The notes below the pieces were generated by a model. It was not told the origin of the DNA, ran no database searches, and saw only the letters and a program-made list of their open reading frames with translations. 64,000 nucleotides of DNA from Roseivivax sediminis (lineage in GTDB: Bacteria > Pseudomonadota > Alphaproteobacteria > Rhodobacterales > Rhodobacteraceae): NCBI RefSeq assembly GCF_900112685.1, contig NZ_FOMS01000001.1:186001-250000 (forward strand), read 5' to 3'. Of this stretch, positions 7,756 through 18,181 are shown piece by piece; position 1 is the first letter of the stretch; each line of letters begins with the position of its first letter. The translations under genes and the position numbers were made by a program.

Positions 7756-9900
7756 TCAGCCCGCCGCCTTGAGCTCCAGGCGCCGCCGGTGCAGCACCGG
7801 CTCGGTATAGCCCGACGGCTGCTCGCGCCCCTGGAAGACCAGGTCGCACGCCGCCTGGAACGCCACACCATCGAAGCCCGGCGCCATCGGCCGGTACGCC
7901 GGGTCGTCCGCGTTCTGGCGATCCACCACCTCGGCCATCCGGCGCATGATCTCCATCACCTCCTCGCGGCTGACCACGCCGTGATGCAGCCAGTTGGCGA
8001 TGTGCTGGGCCGAGATCCGGCAGGTCGCGCGGTCTTCCATCAGGCCGACATCGTTGATGTCCGGCACCTTGGAGCAGCCGACCCCCTGGTCGATCCAGCG
8101 CACCACGTAGCCGAGGATGCCCTGCGCGTTGTTCTCCACCTCGCGGGTGATCTGCTCGGGCCGCCACTTGCGGAACGCGGCGAGCGGGATGTCGAGCAGC
8201 GCGTCGACATGCGCGCGCCGCCCGCCGGCGCGCAGCTTCTCCTGCACCGCCATCACGTCGACCTGGTGGTAGTGCAGCGCGTGCAGCGTCGCCGCCGTCG
8301 GCGACGGCACCCAGGCGGTGTTGGCCCCGGCCTGCGGATGCCCGATCTTGTTCTGCAGCATCGCCGCCATCATGTCGGGCATCGCCCACATGCCCTTGCC
8401 GATCTGCGCGCGCCCCGACAGGCCGCATTCCAGCCCGATATCGACGTTGCGGTTCTCGTAGGCGGTGATCCAGGCCTTGTCGCGGATGAAGCTCTTGCGG
8501 CTGAACGGCCCCGCCTCCATCGAGGTATGGATCTCGTCGCCGGTGCGGTCGAGAAAGCCGGTATTGATGAAGGCGCAGCGGTGCTTCGCCGCCCGGATGC
8601 ATTCCTTGAGGTTGACCGAGGTGCGCCGCTCCTCGTCCATGATGCCGAGCTTGACGGTGTAGCGCGGCAGGCCCAGCACCTCCTCGACGAAGGTGAACGT
8701 TTCGTCGGCGAGGGCGGTCTCGTCCGGGCCGTGCAGCTTCGGCTTGACGACGTAGACCGAGCCATGGAGCGAATTGCCGCCGTCCCGTTTCAGATCGTGC
8801 AGCGCGATGAGCGTGGTGACCATCGCGTCCATCAGCGCCTCGTTGATCTCCGAGCCGTCGCGCAGCAGGATCGCCGGATTGCTCATCAGCGGGCCGACAT
8901 TGCGCACCAGCATCAGCGTGCGGCCCTTGAGCACGACCTCACCCGTCCCGTCCGGCGCGGTCAGGCGCAGGTCCGGCGCGAGCGCGCGGCTCACCGTCTC
9001 ACCGCCCTTGTCGAAGCTGGTCGTCAGGTCGCCGCGCATGAGGCCGAGCCAGTTGCGGTAGGCCAGCGCCTTGTCCTCGGCATCGACGCAGGCGACCGAA
9101 TCCTCGCAATCCATGATCGTGGTGATGGCGCTCTCGATCCGCATGTCCGCCAGCCCGCACTGGTCGCGCGCGCCGATCCGGTGGGTGCGGTCGAAGACCA
9201 GCTCCACGTGCAGGCCGTTGTTGCGCAGCACAACCGTCTCGGGCGCCCGGGGATGGCCGGTATAGCCGACGAACTGCGACGGATCGACCAGCGGCATGTC
9301 GTCGATCAGGAGCTGGCCGTCATTGACGTGGTAGCGCCGCGCATCGGCATGCGACGTGCCGGCCACCGGCACCGCTTGGTCGAGGAAGACCCGCGCCCGC
9401 GCCACGACGCGGGCGCCCCGGCCCTTGTCGTAGCCTCCGGGCGGCGGGGCAGAGCCCATCGCGTCGGTGCCGTAGAACGCATCGTAGAGCGAGCCCCAGC
9501 GCGCGTTCGCCGCGTTCAACGCGTAGCGCGCGTTGGTCACCGGAACGACGAGCTGCGGTCCCGGAACGGTGGCGATCTCGGGGTCGATATTGGAGGTGTC
9601 GATCTCGAAATCCTCGCCCTCGGGGACGAGATAGCCGATCTCTTCGAGGAAGGCCTTGTAGGCCTCGTGATCGTGCGGCTTGTCGCGGTGCTTCAGGTGC
9701 CATTCGTCGATCTGGCCCTGCAGGCGCTCGCGCACTTCCAGAAGCTCGGCGTTGCGCGGACCGAAATCGTGGGCAAGCGACGACAGGCCCCGCCAGAACG
9801 TGTCCGCCTCGATGCCGGTGCCGGGCAGCGCCTCGGTCTCGATGAAGTCGAACAGCCGGGGATCGATCTGTAGATCGAATCGGGCGATGCGGTCGGACAT
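7756..9900 (-). CDS. glcB: Malate synthase G
   Basis: The 714-residue enzyme condenses glyoxylate with acetyl-CoA to give malate, in the cytosol. Length and sequence match the monomeric G isoform (about 720 residues). Visible are '[18 protein letters not shown]' in the TIM barrel, '[34 protein letters not shown]' in halves, '[14 protein letters not shown]', and the C-terminal '[16 protein letters not shown]' holding the catalytic Asp region. The start at 9900 is preceded by GAGGAGG. Isocitrate lyase is not in the window, so glyoxylate could come from glycolate, purines or the ethylmalonyl-CoA route. The downstream GlcG-like gene fits glycolate use. Confidence 0.97.
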   Translation of the reverse strand: MSDRIARFDLQIDPRLFDFIETEALPGTGIEADTFWRGLSSLAHDFGPRNAELLEVRERLQGQIDEWHLKHRDKPHDHEAYKAFLEEIGYLVPEGEDFEIDTSNIDPEIATVPGPQLVVPVTNARYALNAANARWGSLYDAFYGTDAMGSAPPPGGYDKGRGARVVARARVFLDQAVPVAGTSHADARRYHVNDGQLLIDDMPLVDPSQFVGYTGHPRAPETVVLRNNGLHVELVFDRTHRIGARDQCGLADMRIESAITTIMDCEDSVACVDAEDKALAYRNWLGLMRGDLTTSFDKGGETVSRALAPDLRLTAPDGTGEVVLKGRTLMLVRNVGPLMSNPAILLRDGSEINEALMDAMVTTLIALHDLKRDGGNSLHGSVYVVKPKLHGPDETALADETFTFVEEVLGLPRYTVKLGIMDEERRTSVNLKECIRAAKHRCAFINTGFLDRTGDEIHTSMEAGPFSRKSFIRDKAWITAYENRNVDIGLECGLSGRAQIGKGMWAMPDMMAAMLQNKIGHPQAGANTAWVPSPTAATLHALHYHQVDVMAVQEKLRAGGRRAHVDALLDIPLAAFRKWRPEQITREVENNAQGILGYVVRWIDQGVGCSKVPDINDVGLMEDRATCRISAQHIANWLHHGVVSREEVMEIMRRMAEVVDRQNADDPAYRPMAPGFDGVAFQAACDLVFQGREQPSGYTEPVLHRRRLELKAAG

Positions 9901-10096
9901 GGGGCGCCTCCTCACTCTGCGGTGTTGATCCGCAGATGACACGGGTTTCCGATCGGCAACAAGGGGGGCGGACGCGGCACGCCGCGTCAAGGGAGGCGCG
10001 AGGGAAAAAGTGCGGCAGATGGCAGATATCTCGTTCGCCCTGCCGCGCTGGCGGCGAAGCGGTGGGCTGAAGCCCGCCTTACGGCTCTGCCCCTCG

Positions 10097-10130
10097 GAAA
10101 CAAGAACGCCCCGGCCAGGGGCCGGGGCGG
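10097..10130 (-). terminator. Terminator-like hairpin after rplQ
   Basis: A 10-bp perfect stem (CGCCCCGGCC and complement) with a 3-base loop lies about 30 bases past the rplQ stop. On the minus strand it is followed by TTCTTGTTTCC. It would end the ribosomal operon. Confidence 0.75.
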
Positions 10131-10157
10131 TCAAGACGTGCGGCGCGTGGCCGGGTC

Positions 10158-10577
10158 TCAGGCTTCGGCAGCCTCTTCGGCCTCGACGCGCTCGCGGTCG
10201 GCCTTGCCCTTCGCTTCGGCGTCGCGGTCGACGAATTCGATGATCGCCATTGGCGCCATGTCGCCGTAGCGGAAGCCGGCCTTCACGATGCGCAGGTAGC
10301 CGCCCTGGCGCTCCGCGTAACGCGGGCCCAGAATCTCGAAGAGCTTGGCGACGTGGATATCCTGCTTGAGCTGCGCCGCGGCAAGGCGGCGGGCATGCAG
10401 ATCACCGCGCTTGGCGAGGGTGACGAGCTTTTCGACGACCGGGCGCAGTTCCTTGGCCTTGGGCAGCGTCGTCTTGATCTGTTCGTGTTCGATGAGCGAG
10501 CCGGCCATGTTCGCCCAGAGCGCCTTGCGGTGCTCGTGGGTGCGGTTCAGCTTGCGGTAGCCTTTCGAGTGACGCAT
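10158..10577 (-). CDS. rplQ: 50S ribosomal protein L17
   Basis: The 139-residue protein starts [20 protein letters not shown], the L17 signature. It ends in an acidic Glu/Ala-rich tail common in alphaproteobacteria. L17 lines the polypeptide exit tunnel of the 50S subunit. It follows rpoA, as in the standard alpha operon, and is the last gene before a terminator. The 162-base rpoA-rplQ gap holds a dispersed palindrome. Confidence 0.98.
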   Translation of the reverse strand: MRHSKGYRKLNRTHEHRKALWANMAGSLIEHEQIKTTLPKAKELRPVVEKLVTLAKRGDLHARRLAAAQLKQDIHVAKLFEILGPRYAERQGGYLRIVKAGFRYGDMAPMAIIEFVDRDAEAKGKADRERVEAEEAAEA

Positions 10578-10666
10578 TTGGGTACTCCTGAGATTTTGCT
10601 TTGTCCGGCGGACGCTTGCGTTTGCGGCCGCTCTCCTTGGGGCGGGGTTGCCCTTGGTGAGGTGAT

Positions 10667-10689
10667 GGTGGGCGGATCGCCCACCCTAC
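10667..10689. repeat. Dispersed palindrome GGTGGGCG-N3-CGCCCACC, copy 1
   Basis: Perfect 8-bp arms around a 3-base loop, followed by CTAC, located between rpoA and rplQ. Arms and flank are identical to the copy after trpA; a degenerate copy follows uvrD. Confidence 0.75.
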
Positions 10690-10739
10690 ACGGCGGCCCG
10701 ACGGGTGAGCAAGCTGCCCACCCCCGGACCTGCGTGGCT

Positions 10740-11756
10740 TCAGAACGAGTCTTCCATCTTCTTGGACAGATCCTCGATGTTGTCGGGCGGCCAGTCCTCG
10801 ACGTCCATGCCGAGATGCAGGCCCATGCCCGAGAGCACTTCCTTGATCTCGTTCAGCGACTTGCGGCCGAAGTTCGGGGTGCGCAGCATCTCCGCCTCGG
10901 TCTTCTGGATCAGGTCACCGATATAGACGATATTGTCGTTCTTCAGGCAGTTGGCCGAACGCACCGACAGTTCCAGCTCGTCGACCTTCTTGAGAAGGAG
11001 CGGGTTGAACTCCAGCCCGTCGTCGCCGTCGTCGCGGCTCGCGCTCTCCGGTTCGTCGAAGTTGACGAAGATCGACAGCTGGTCCTGAAGGATGCGCGCT
11101 GCATAGGCCACGGCGTCCTCGGGCGTGACCGCGCCGTTGGTCTCCACCTTCATGGTCAGCTTGTCGTAGTCCAGCACCTGGCCCTCGCGGGTGGGCTGCA
11201 CGTCGTAGGCGACCTTCTTGACCGGCGAATAGATTGCGTCGATCGGGATCATGCCGATCGGCGCGTCCTCGGGCTTGTTCTTGTCGGCCGAGACATAGCC
11301 CTTGCCGGTGTTCACGGTCAGTTCCATGAACAGGTCGGCGCCGTCGTCGAGGTGGCAGATCACGTGATCCTTGTTGAGGATCTCGATGCCGTTCGATTCC
11401 GAGATATCGCCGGCGGTCACGACGCCCGGCCCCTTGGCCGAGATCGACAACCGCTTCGGCCCCTCGACCTCCATGCGGAGCGAGACGCCCTTGAGGTTCA
11501 GCACGATGTCTGTCACGTCTTCGCGGACGCCGGCGACGGACGAAAACTCGTGCAGGACGTTGTCGATCTGCACGGAGGTGATCGCCGCACCCTGGAGCGA
11601 CGACAGCAGAACGCGGCGCAGCGCGTTGCCCAGCGTCAGGCCGAAGCCCCGTTCCAGCGGTTCGGCCACACAGGTCGCCATCCGCGTGGGATCGTTGCCG
11701 GGCTTGATCTCGAGCTGCGTGGGCTTGATCAGCTCGGCCCAATTCTTATGGATCAT
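10740..11756 (-). CDS. rpoA: RNA polymerase alpha subunit
   Basis: The 338-residue protein is full length. The N-terminal dimerisation domain includes '[21 protein letters not shown]', a linker follows near residue 235, and the C-terminal domain contains '[42 protein letters not shown]', the UP-element DNA and activator contact surface. The start at [12 protein letters not shown] is the alphaproteobacterial form. It lies between rpsK and rplQ in the conserved alpha operon. Confidence 0.99.
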   Translation of the reverse strand: MIHKNWAELIKPTQLEIKPGNDPTRMATCVAEPLERGFGLTLGNALRRVLLSSLQGAAITSVQIDNVLHEFSSVAGVREDVTDIVLNLKGVSLRMEVEGPKRLSISAKGPGVVTAGDISESNGIEILNKDHVICHLDDGADLFMELTVNTGKGYVSADKNKPEDAPIGMIPIDAIYSPVKKVAYDVQPTREGQVLDYDKLTMKVETNGAVTPEDAVAYAARILQDQLSIFVNFDEPESASRDDGDDGLEFNPLLLKKVDELELSVRSANCLKNDNIVYIGDLIQKTEAEMLRTPNFGRKSLNEIKEVLSGMGLHLGMDVEDWPPDNIEDLSKKMEDSF

Positions 11757-11873
11757 GTAAGACCTCCATTCCTGTCCCGGCCCCATGTCCGAAAGGCCGT
11801 GGACGCCCGAGGTGAAAGCGGCAGCGCGGGGCCGCGCATCCATGCACGGCCCCGGCTTGAAATCGGTTTCGGA

Positions 11874-12269
11874 TCAGACCCGGCGACGCTTGGGCGGGCG
11901 GCAGCCGTTGTGCGAGATCGGGGTGACATCGCGGATCGCGGTGATGTTGAAGCCGACCGCAGCGAGCGCGCGCAGCGCCGATTCGCGGCCCGAACCGGGG
12001 CCCTGCACCTCGACCTCGAGCGTCTTCATGCCATGCTCCTGCGCCTTCTTGCCGGCATCCTCGGCGGCGAGCTGCGCGGCATAGGGCGTCGATTTGCGCG
12101 AGCCCTTGAAGCCCATCGTGCCGGCCGACGACCAGGAGATCGCATTGCCCTGCACGTCCGAGATCAGGATCTTGGTGTTGTTGAAGCTGGAGTTCACATG
12201 CGCGACGCCAGCTGCAATGTTCTTGGAGACCTTCTTCTTGGTGCCTCCGCGACGGGGATCACGTGCCAT
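11874..12269 (-). CDS. rpsK: 30S ribosomal protein S11
   Basis: The 131-residue protein begins [19 protein letters not shown] and ends '[18 protein letters not shown]', the S11 hallmark around the 16S rRNA platform. It lies 15 bases downstream of rpsM and 117 bases upstream of rpoA, with a GGGAGAG ribosome-binding site. Confidence 0.98.
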   Translation of the reverse strand: MARDPRRGGTKKKVSKNIAAGVAHVNSSFNNTKILISDVQGNAISWSSAGTMGFKGSRKSTPYAAQLAAEDAGKKAQEHGMKTLEVEVQGPGSGRESALRALAAVGFNITAIRDVTPISHNGCRPPKRRRV

Positions 12270-12284
12270 TTGCCTGTCTCTCCC

Positions 12285-12653
12285 TTACTTCTTCTTGCCA
12301 GCGATCGGCTTTGCCGGGCCCTTGCGGGTGCGGGCATTCGTGTGCGTGCGCTGACCGCGCACGGGGAGATTGCGGCGATGGCGCAGGCCGCGGTAGCAGC
12401 CAAGGTCCATCAGGCGCTTGATGTTGACCTGGTTCTCGCGGCGCAGGTCGCCCTCGACGGTGTAGTTGGCGTCGATGTGCTCGCGCATGGCGACGACTTC
12501 GGCGTCGCTGAGCTCGTTGACGCGGCGTGCCTGGTCGATGCTGACCGCTTCGCAGATGTCGCGGGCGGCGGACGGACCGATGCCGTGGATATAGGTCAGC
12601 GCGACGGGAACGCGCTTCGCGGTGGGGATGTTGACGCCGGCAATGCGTGCCAA
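12285..12653 (-). CDS. rpsM: 30S ribosomal protein S13 (TTG start)
   Basis: The 122-residue protein reads [20 protein letters not shown] after its first codon and ends in the basic '[21 protein letters not shown]' tail that reaches the P-site tRNA. No ATG lies at the expected place: the codon before ARIAGVNI is TTG, with GAGGAA about seven bases upstream, so initiation is inferred at TTG. S13 contacts the subunit bridge. A 275-base non-coding leader separates it from the small ORF upstream. Confidence 0.97.
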   Translation of the reverse strand: MARIAGVNIPTAKRVPVALTYIHGIGPSAARDICEAVSIDQARRVNELSDAEVVAMREHIDANYTVEGDLRRENQVNIKRLMDLGCYRGLRHRRNLPVRGQRTHTNARTRKGPAKPIAGKKK

Positions 12654-12807
12654 GTGGGTATTCCTCTTCGTTGCGGTTCCGTAGCTCCAGAACCTTTTTT
12701 CACAACATATGGCCCTTGGGCGGAGACGCCCTCGGACCCTAGGTCGATCAGGTGATCTGCGGCGCGCCGGTGGCACCGCAAACGCGATTCTCCGGTAGAG
12801 ATGGCGG

Positions 12808-12836
12808 TGGGTAGTCGGATTCACCCCGGGCGTCAA
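12808..12836 (-). promoter_or_regulatory. Weak candidate promoter upstream of rpsM
   Basis: On the minus strand TTGACG (12831-12836) lies 17 bp from TACCCA (12808-12813), within the 275-base gap before rpsM. The -10 match is poor; offered only because the long gap suggests a second entry point for transcription. Confidence 0.25.
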
Positions 12837-12928
12837 GTGTGCACGAAACAGCTTGCGCGGGACCTTGCCCCGCGTCAGCCAGAGGAGGGCCTCGGCGCCG
12901 CCTGCCGGCGGTTCGGCGGGTCCCTGGC

Positions 12929-13135
12929 TCAGCTTGTGCTCTTCGCGCGCATCCAGGCGACGAACAGACCGACGGCGCCCACGAGGGCGATGAAATAGCC
13001 CACCGGTGCGAGCCATTCGGGAAACACGCCGGGCGCGTCGGCATTGTCGATCGGAGCGCCGGCGAGGATCGGCTGGAGCGCGACCACGGCGATCCCGATC
13101 AGCAGGACGGCGGCAAAGGCGATCATTGTACGCAT
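12929..13135 (-). CDS. Small two-helix membrane protein between adk and rpsM
   Basis: The predicted 68-residue protein has a hydrophobic N-terminal helix ('[21 protein letters not shown]'), an acidic/proline loop ('[15 protein letters not shown]') and a second helix ('[19 protein letters not shown]'), then KSTS. The ATG at 13135 follows GGAG at seven bases; a GTG one codon upstream is also possible. I do not recognise a family. It sits where other bacteria run adk straight into rpsM, and its strand, ribosome-binding site and clear two-helix pattern support it as a real gene. Confidence 0.6.
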   Translation of the reverse strand: MRTMIAFAAVLLIGIAVVALQPILAGAPIDNADAPGVFPEWLAPVGYFIALVGAVGLFVAWMRAKSTS

Positions 13136-13200
13136 CACGAGGCTCCGGATCTCACACCCGGATCAACGCCTCGGTTGCGGTTTGGTTCACGCCTTCGCGG

Positions 13201-13841
13201 TCAACCGCCCAGCTGGGTCTCGAGCGCCTTCTGCACCTCGTCGATATCGGCGAGGCCGTCGACGCGGGCGTACTTGCCCTTCACGTAGTAATAGCCGACC
13301 AGCGGAGAGGTCTGCTTGTAATACTCGATCAGGCGCTTCTTGAGGCTCTCGGCGTTGTCGTCTGCGCGGCGCTTGAACTCCGTGCCGCCACAGACAGCGC
13401 ACTGGCCGTCCACCGGGATCGGCTTGGAGATGTCGTTGTAGACCTCGCCGCAATTGGCGCAGGTCGACCGGGCGGTGATGCGCTCTACCAGCGCGTCGTC
13501 GTCGACGCGCAGCTCGATCACGTGATCCAGCGGCTGGCCCATCTCCGCCAGCAGCTCTTCCAGCGCATCGGCCTGCTTGAGCGTGCGCGGAAAGCCGTCG
13601 AAGATGAAGCCGGCGGCGTTCTCGGTCTGCAGCTTCTCGCGGATCAGGCCGATGACGACATCGTCGGTGACGAGATCGCCGCGCGCCATGATCGCCGCGA
13701 CCTTCTCGCCCATCTCCGAGCCGCTGTCCTTCGCCTCGCGCAGCATGTCCCCGGTGGAGAGCTGTTTCATCCCGCGCGCCTCTTCCAGTCGGCGCGCCTG
13801 CGTTCCCTTGCCGGCCCCCGGGGGCCCCAGAAGTATGATGT

Positions 13842-13845
<4 letters not shown>
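13201..13845 (-). CDS. adk: Adenylate kinase
   Basis: The 214-residue cytosolic kinase interconverts 2 ADP with ATP and AMP. Visible are the P-loop GPPGAGKGT (residues 7-15), the 'STGDMLR' AMP site and '[13 protein letters not shown]'. A long-form LID carries C-x2-C ... C-x2-C ('CANC', 'CAVC'), which predicts a zinc-binding LID. Its ATG overlaps the secY stop by four bases (ATGA), so the two are translationally coupled. Confidence 0.98.
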
Positions 13846-15206
<1,361 letters not shown>

Positions 15207-15317
15207 GGAGCGCCCTTCTTGTTCAGACGAACGCCGCCCCGATCCGTTTTCGGGCTCGGGGCGGCGCCGGAAAACTCGTGGGGAGATGTAGAGGGCGGCG
15301 CCGCCGCCCACAACTCC

Positions 15318-15791
15318 TTATTCGGCCGCTTGAGCGCCCGTGAGCTTGAGCGACCCGCCGGCCTTCTCGACCGCCTCGACCGCCGATTTCGACGCGCCGG
15401 TCACTTCGAGGTTCACCGGCTTCGCCAGCTCGCCCTTGGCAAGGACGCGCACGCCGTCGAGCTTGCGGCGCACGAGACCCGACTGCACCAGCACCTCTTC
15501 GGTGACCGGGGCACCGGCGTCGATCTTGCCGGCCTCGACGAACTTGGCGATCATGCCGAGGTTCACGATGGCGTAGGACTTGCGGTTGGGCTTGTTGAAG
15601 CCGCGCTTGGGCAGACGCTGGTAGAGCGGCATCTGGCCACCCTCGTAGCCGTTGATGGCCACACCCGAGCGGGACTTCTGACCCTTGATGCCGCGACCGC
15701 CCATCTTGCCCTTGCCGGAGCCGGGGCCGCGCGCGATGCGCTTGGGTTTCTTCGCGGCGCCGGGATTGTCGCGCAGTTCGTTCAGTTTCAT
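15318..15791 (-). CDS. rplO: 50S ribosomal protein L15
   Basis: The 157-residue protein has the L15 N-terminus [22 protein letters not shown] and the glycine-rich '[20 protein letters not shown]' that enters the rRNA core. It is the first gene of the visible ribosomal/secY block. rpmD and rpsE, which normally precede rplO, are absent; the next gene upstream is thyA, so the spc-type operon is split here. Confidence 0.98.
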   Translation of the reverse strand: MKLNELRDNPGAAKKPKRIARGPGSGKGKMGGRGIKGQKSRSGVAINGYEGGQMPLYQRLPKRGFNKPNRKSYAIVNLGMIAKFVEAGKIDAGAPVTEEVLVQSGLVRRKLDGVRVLAKGELAKPVNLEVTGASKSAVEAVEKAGGSLKLTGAQAAE

Positions 15792-15890
15792 GTCGCTTCT
15801 CCTTGCCGGATGCGGGCCCCGAAGCGAGATGGGCCGCCCACGGCGTTCGTGTGAGTGTGATCGAGGGTCCCCGGACGGGACCACCGGGGG

Positions 15891-15919
15891 CGTATAGACC
15901 CGGCCCGCCCCGCGATCAA
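15891..15919 (-). promoter_or_regulatory. Candidate sigma-70 promoter of the rplO-secY-adk operon
   Basis: On the minus strand TTGATC (15914-15919) and TATACG (15891-15896) are exactly 17 bp apart, about 100 bases upstream of the rplO start. They lie in the 172-base gap after thyA. Confidence 0.55.
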
Positions 15920-15963
15920 GGGCGAGTTCGCCGTGCCGCGGGGCCGATCAGGGCCGGGATCGC

Positions 15964-16797
15964 TCAGACCGCCACGGGCGCGCGGATCGCCGGGTCGGGA
16001 TCGTAGCCCTCGAACGCGAAATCGTCGTAGCGGAAATCGAAGATGTCGCGCACATCGCGCGTGAGACGAAGGGTTGGCAGCGGCTTGGGGGTCCGCGACA
16101 GCTGCAGCTTCACCTGCTCCATGTGGTTGTCGTAGATATGCGCGTCCCCCATCGTATGCACGAAATCGCCGGCCTCGTAGCCGGTGACATGCGCCAGCAT
16201 CGACTGCAAAAGCGCATAGGACGCGATGTTGAACGGCACGCCGAGGAACATGTCCGCCGAGCGCTGGTAGAGCTGCAGATGAAGCCGACCGTTCAGCACG
16301 CGCACCTGCCACATCGTGTGGCACGGCGGCAGCGCCATGTCGGGCACGTCGGCCGGGTTCCAGGCGGACACGATAAGCCTGCGGCTGTCGGGCGTTTTGC
16401 GGATCGCCTCCACCAGCCCGGCGATCTGGTCGATGTGCCGCGCGAAGAAGAGCGGCCGCCCCCCCTCCGTCCGCCCCGAGGGTTCGAGCGCGGGGAACGC
16501 CCGCCACTGGCGCCCGTAGACCGGGCCGAGATCGCCGTGCTCGTCGGCCCATTCGTCCCAGATTCTGACGCCGTTGTCCTTGAGATAGCGGATGTTGGTG
16601 TCACCCGACAGGAACCACAGCAGCTCGTGCACGATGGAGCGCAGGTGCAGCTTCTTGGTCGTCACCAGCGGGAAGCCGTCGGCAAGCCGGTAGCGCGATT
16701 GCAGGCCGAACGCGGACAAGGTGCCGGTGCCGGTGCGGTCGGTGGACGGCTCGCCCGTCTCGAGGATCGTCCGCAAAGCGTCGTGATATTGCTGCAT
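15964..16797 (-). CDS. thyA: Thymidylate synthase
   Basis: The 277-residue enzyme methylates dUMP to dTMP using methylene-tetrahydrofolate. The nucleophile lies in '[10 protein letters not shown]' (Cys159), with 'RQWRAF' and '[20 protein letters not shown]' in the nucleotide and folate sites. '[15 protein letters not shown]' is near 205. It has a normal length for the ThyA family. It is encoded just upstream of the ribosomal block on the same strand and divergent from the Slam pair. Confidence 0.98.
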   Translation of the reverse strand: MQQYHDALRTILETGEPSTDRTGTGTLSAFGLQSRYRLADGFPLVTTKKLHLRSIVHELLWFLSGDTNIRYLKDNGVRIWDEWADEHGDLGPVYGRQWRAFPALEPSGRTEGGRPLFFARHIDQIAGLVEAIRKTPDSRRLIVSAWNPADVPDMALPPCHTMWQVRVLNGRLHLQLYQRSADMFLGVPFNIASYALLQSMLAHVTGYEAGDFVHTMGDAHIYDNHMEQVKLQLSRTPKPLPTLRLTRDVRDIFDFRYDDFAFEGYDPDPAIRAPVAV

Positions 16798-16978
16798 GTC
16801 CCTGCCCTGTCGTTCCCGGTCGCACGCGCCCGCCGCGGCGGGCCTGCGACGCCCTGTCCACCAGATGAGTCGACCCCCACCATATCTTGACCAAGCCCGG
16901 AGCGAAAACCGCTATATGGAGTGTAGGCAAATCCGCCGCACCTTCCGGGTTTTTCCGGCACCGTCCCCGGCGCGTAGA

Positions 16979-17006
16979 TTGACTTGTGCCCGTATGTCGC
17001 GACAAT
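16979..17006 (+). promoter_or_regulatory. Candidate promoter of the lipoprotein-Slam operon
   Basis: TTGACT (16979-16984) is followed after 16 bp by GACAAT (17001-17006). The left arm of the inverted repeat lies in the spacer, and a TGTCGCGACA palindrome (16995-17004) overlaps the -10. Confidence 0.45.
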
Positions 17007-17034
17007 CGCCGAAAAAATACAGATACGGGCACAA
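16984..17034. promoter_or_regulatory. Perfect 12-bp inverted repeat, candidate operator or leader hairpin
   Basis: TTGTGCCCGTAT (16984-16995) and ATACGGGCACAA (17023-17034) are perfect complements with a 27-base spacer. The right arm ends 16 bases before the lipoprotein ATG. It does not resemble the Fur, RirA, Irr or Zur consensus patterns I know. Confidence 0.7.
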
Positions 17035-17050
17035 TCGAGGCAGTGACACC

Positions 17051-18181
17051 ATGACGCGCATCGTGGCGATGATTTTTGCGCTGGCGCTTCTGAGCGCGTG
17101 CGGCGCCGAAGGCAATGACGGCGACAACCCGCTGGACCCGGAGCCCGGGGAATCGGACGGCGAGGGTGACGGTGGCGGCGGTGACGACGGCGAGGACGGC
17201 GGCGACGACGAGACCCCGATCGAGAGCGACCGCGAGCTGCCCCCCGGCACCGCGCAGCCGACGCCCGAAACCTCGATCGTGCGCTACGAGCCGCAGAACG
17301 GCGAAGGCGGCGGCTATGCCCGCAACATCCGCTACAACAGGGCCGACGACACGTTCGAGGTCGACAACCTCGCCTTCGACGGGGACAACGTCTACCAGCG
17401 CGGCGGGCAGCCCTCCTCGCAGAACTCGGTCGGCCAGCTCGGCCCGTTCGCGGTCTACGAATCCGACGTGAACGCGGTCGACCCGGTGACCGGCAACGTG
17501 GTCGACAACCTCGCCTACCGGGCGATCTACGGGGTCTCGAACAGCGGTCAGACGGAATTCGCCATCGTCCGCTCGGGCGACTATGCCGATTACGGCTTCG
17601 GCGGCTTCGTGTACCAGCGCAATTCGCGCGACGCGAACGGCGACGCGACCTCCCTGATCCTGCCGACCGAAGGCGATGCCGCCTACGAGGGCGACTATGC
17701 CGGCACCCGCATCTTCCAAGGAGCGGGCGGGCTCGAATACGTCAGCGGCGACGCGGCGATGCAGATCGACTTCAAGGATTTCAACGACAACCGCGCCGGC
17801 GTGCAGCTGCGGATCACAAACCGGCGGCTCTTCGACATCGACGGCAACGACATCACCGACGAGTACATCGCCGCGTTGCAGGAGAGCAATCCGAACCTCA
17901 ACGTGCCGCGCGATGCCGAGGGTAACGCCGTCCTGCCCGAGATCCTGCCGACGATCGCGCCCGACGTGGCCGACCGGAACGGCGAGATCGTGCAGGAGGT
18001 GTTCGCCAATCTCGAGATGAACGACGGCACCGTCGCGACCGCAGCAGAGGGCCAGTATTACGCGATCATGTCCGGCGAGAATGCCGAGGAGATCGTCGGC
18101 GTGATGGTCGTCGACGGCACCGACCCGCGGCGCGATGTCTCGTTCCGCGAAACCGGCGGCTTCATCGTCTACCGGCAATGA
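17051..18181 (+). CDS. Predicted surface lipoprotein, likely client of the adjacent Slam
   Basis: The 376-residue protein has a type II signal peptide with lipobox L-S-A-C (Cys17). A roughly 45-residue Gly/Asp/Glu tether ('GEGDGGGGDDGEDGGDD') precedes a beta-rich domain of about 310 residues with many Gly, Asn and Asp turns. This plan (lipid anchor, flexible acidic linker, C-terminal beta domain) is that of Slam-exported lipoproteins such as TbpB and HpuA, but I see no clear homology to those. The stop overlaps the next start (ATGA), so the two proteins are made together. A repeat-bearing promoter lies upstream. Ligand unknown. Confidence 0.8.
   Translation: MTRIVAMIFALALLSACGAEGNDGDNPLDPEPGESDGEGDGGGGDDGEDGGDDETPIESDRELPPGTAQPTPETSIVRYEPQNGEGGGYARNIRYNRADDTFEVDNLAFDGDNVYQRGGQPSSQNSVGQLGPFAVYESDVNAVDPVTGNVVDNLAYRAIYGVSNSGQTEFAIVRSGDYADYGFGGFVYQRNSRDANGDATSLILPTEGDAAYEGDYAGTRIFQGAGGLEYVSGDAAMQIDFKDFNDNRAGVQLRITNRRLFDIDGNDITDEYIAALQESNPNLNVPRDAEGNAVLPEILPTIAPDVADRNGEIVQEVFANLEMNDGTVATAAEGQYYAIMSGENAEEIVGVMVVDGTDPRRDVSFRETGGFIVYRQ

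Noticed and set aside
7492-9873. 793-residue open frame opposite malate synthase
   Set aside because: Antisense of a clearly conserved gene; composition is shadow-like and no start signal is present.
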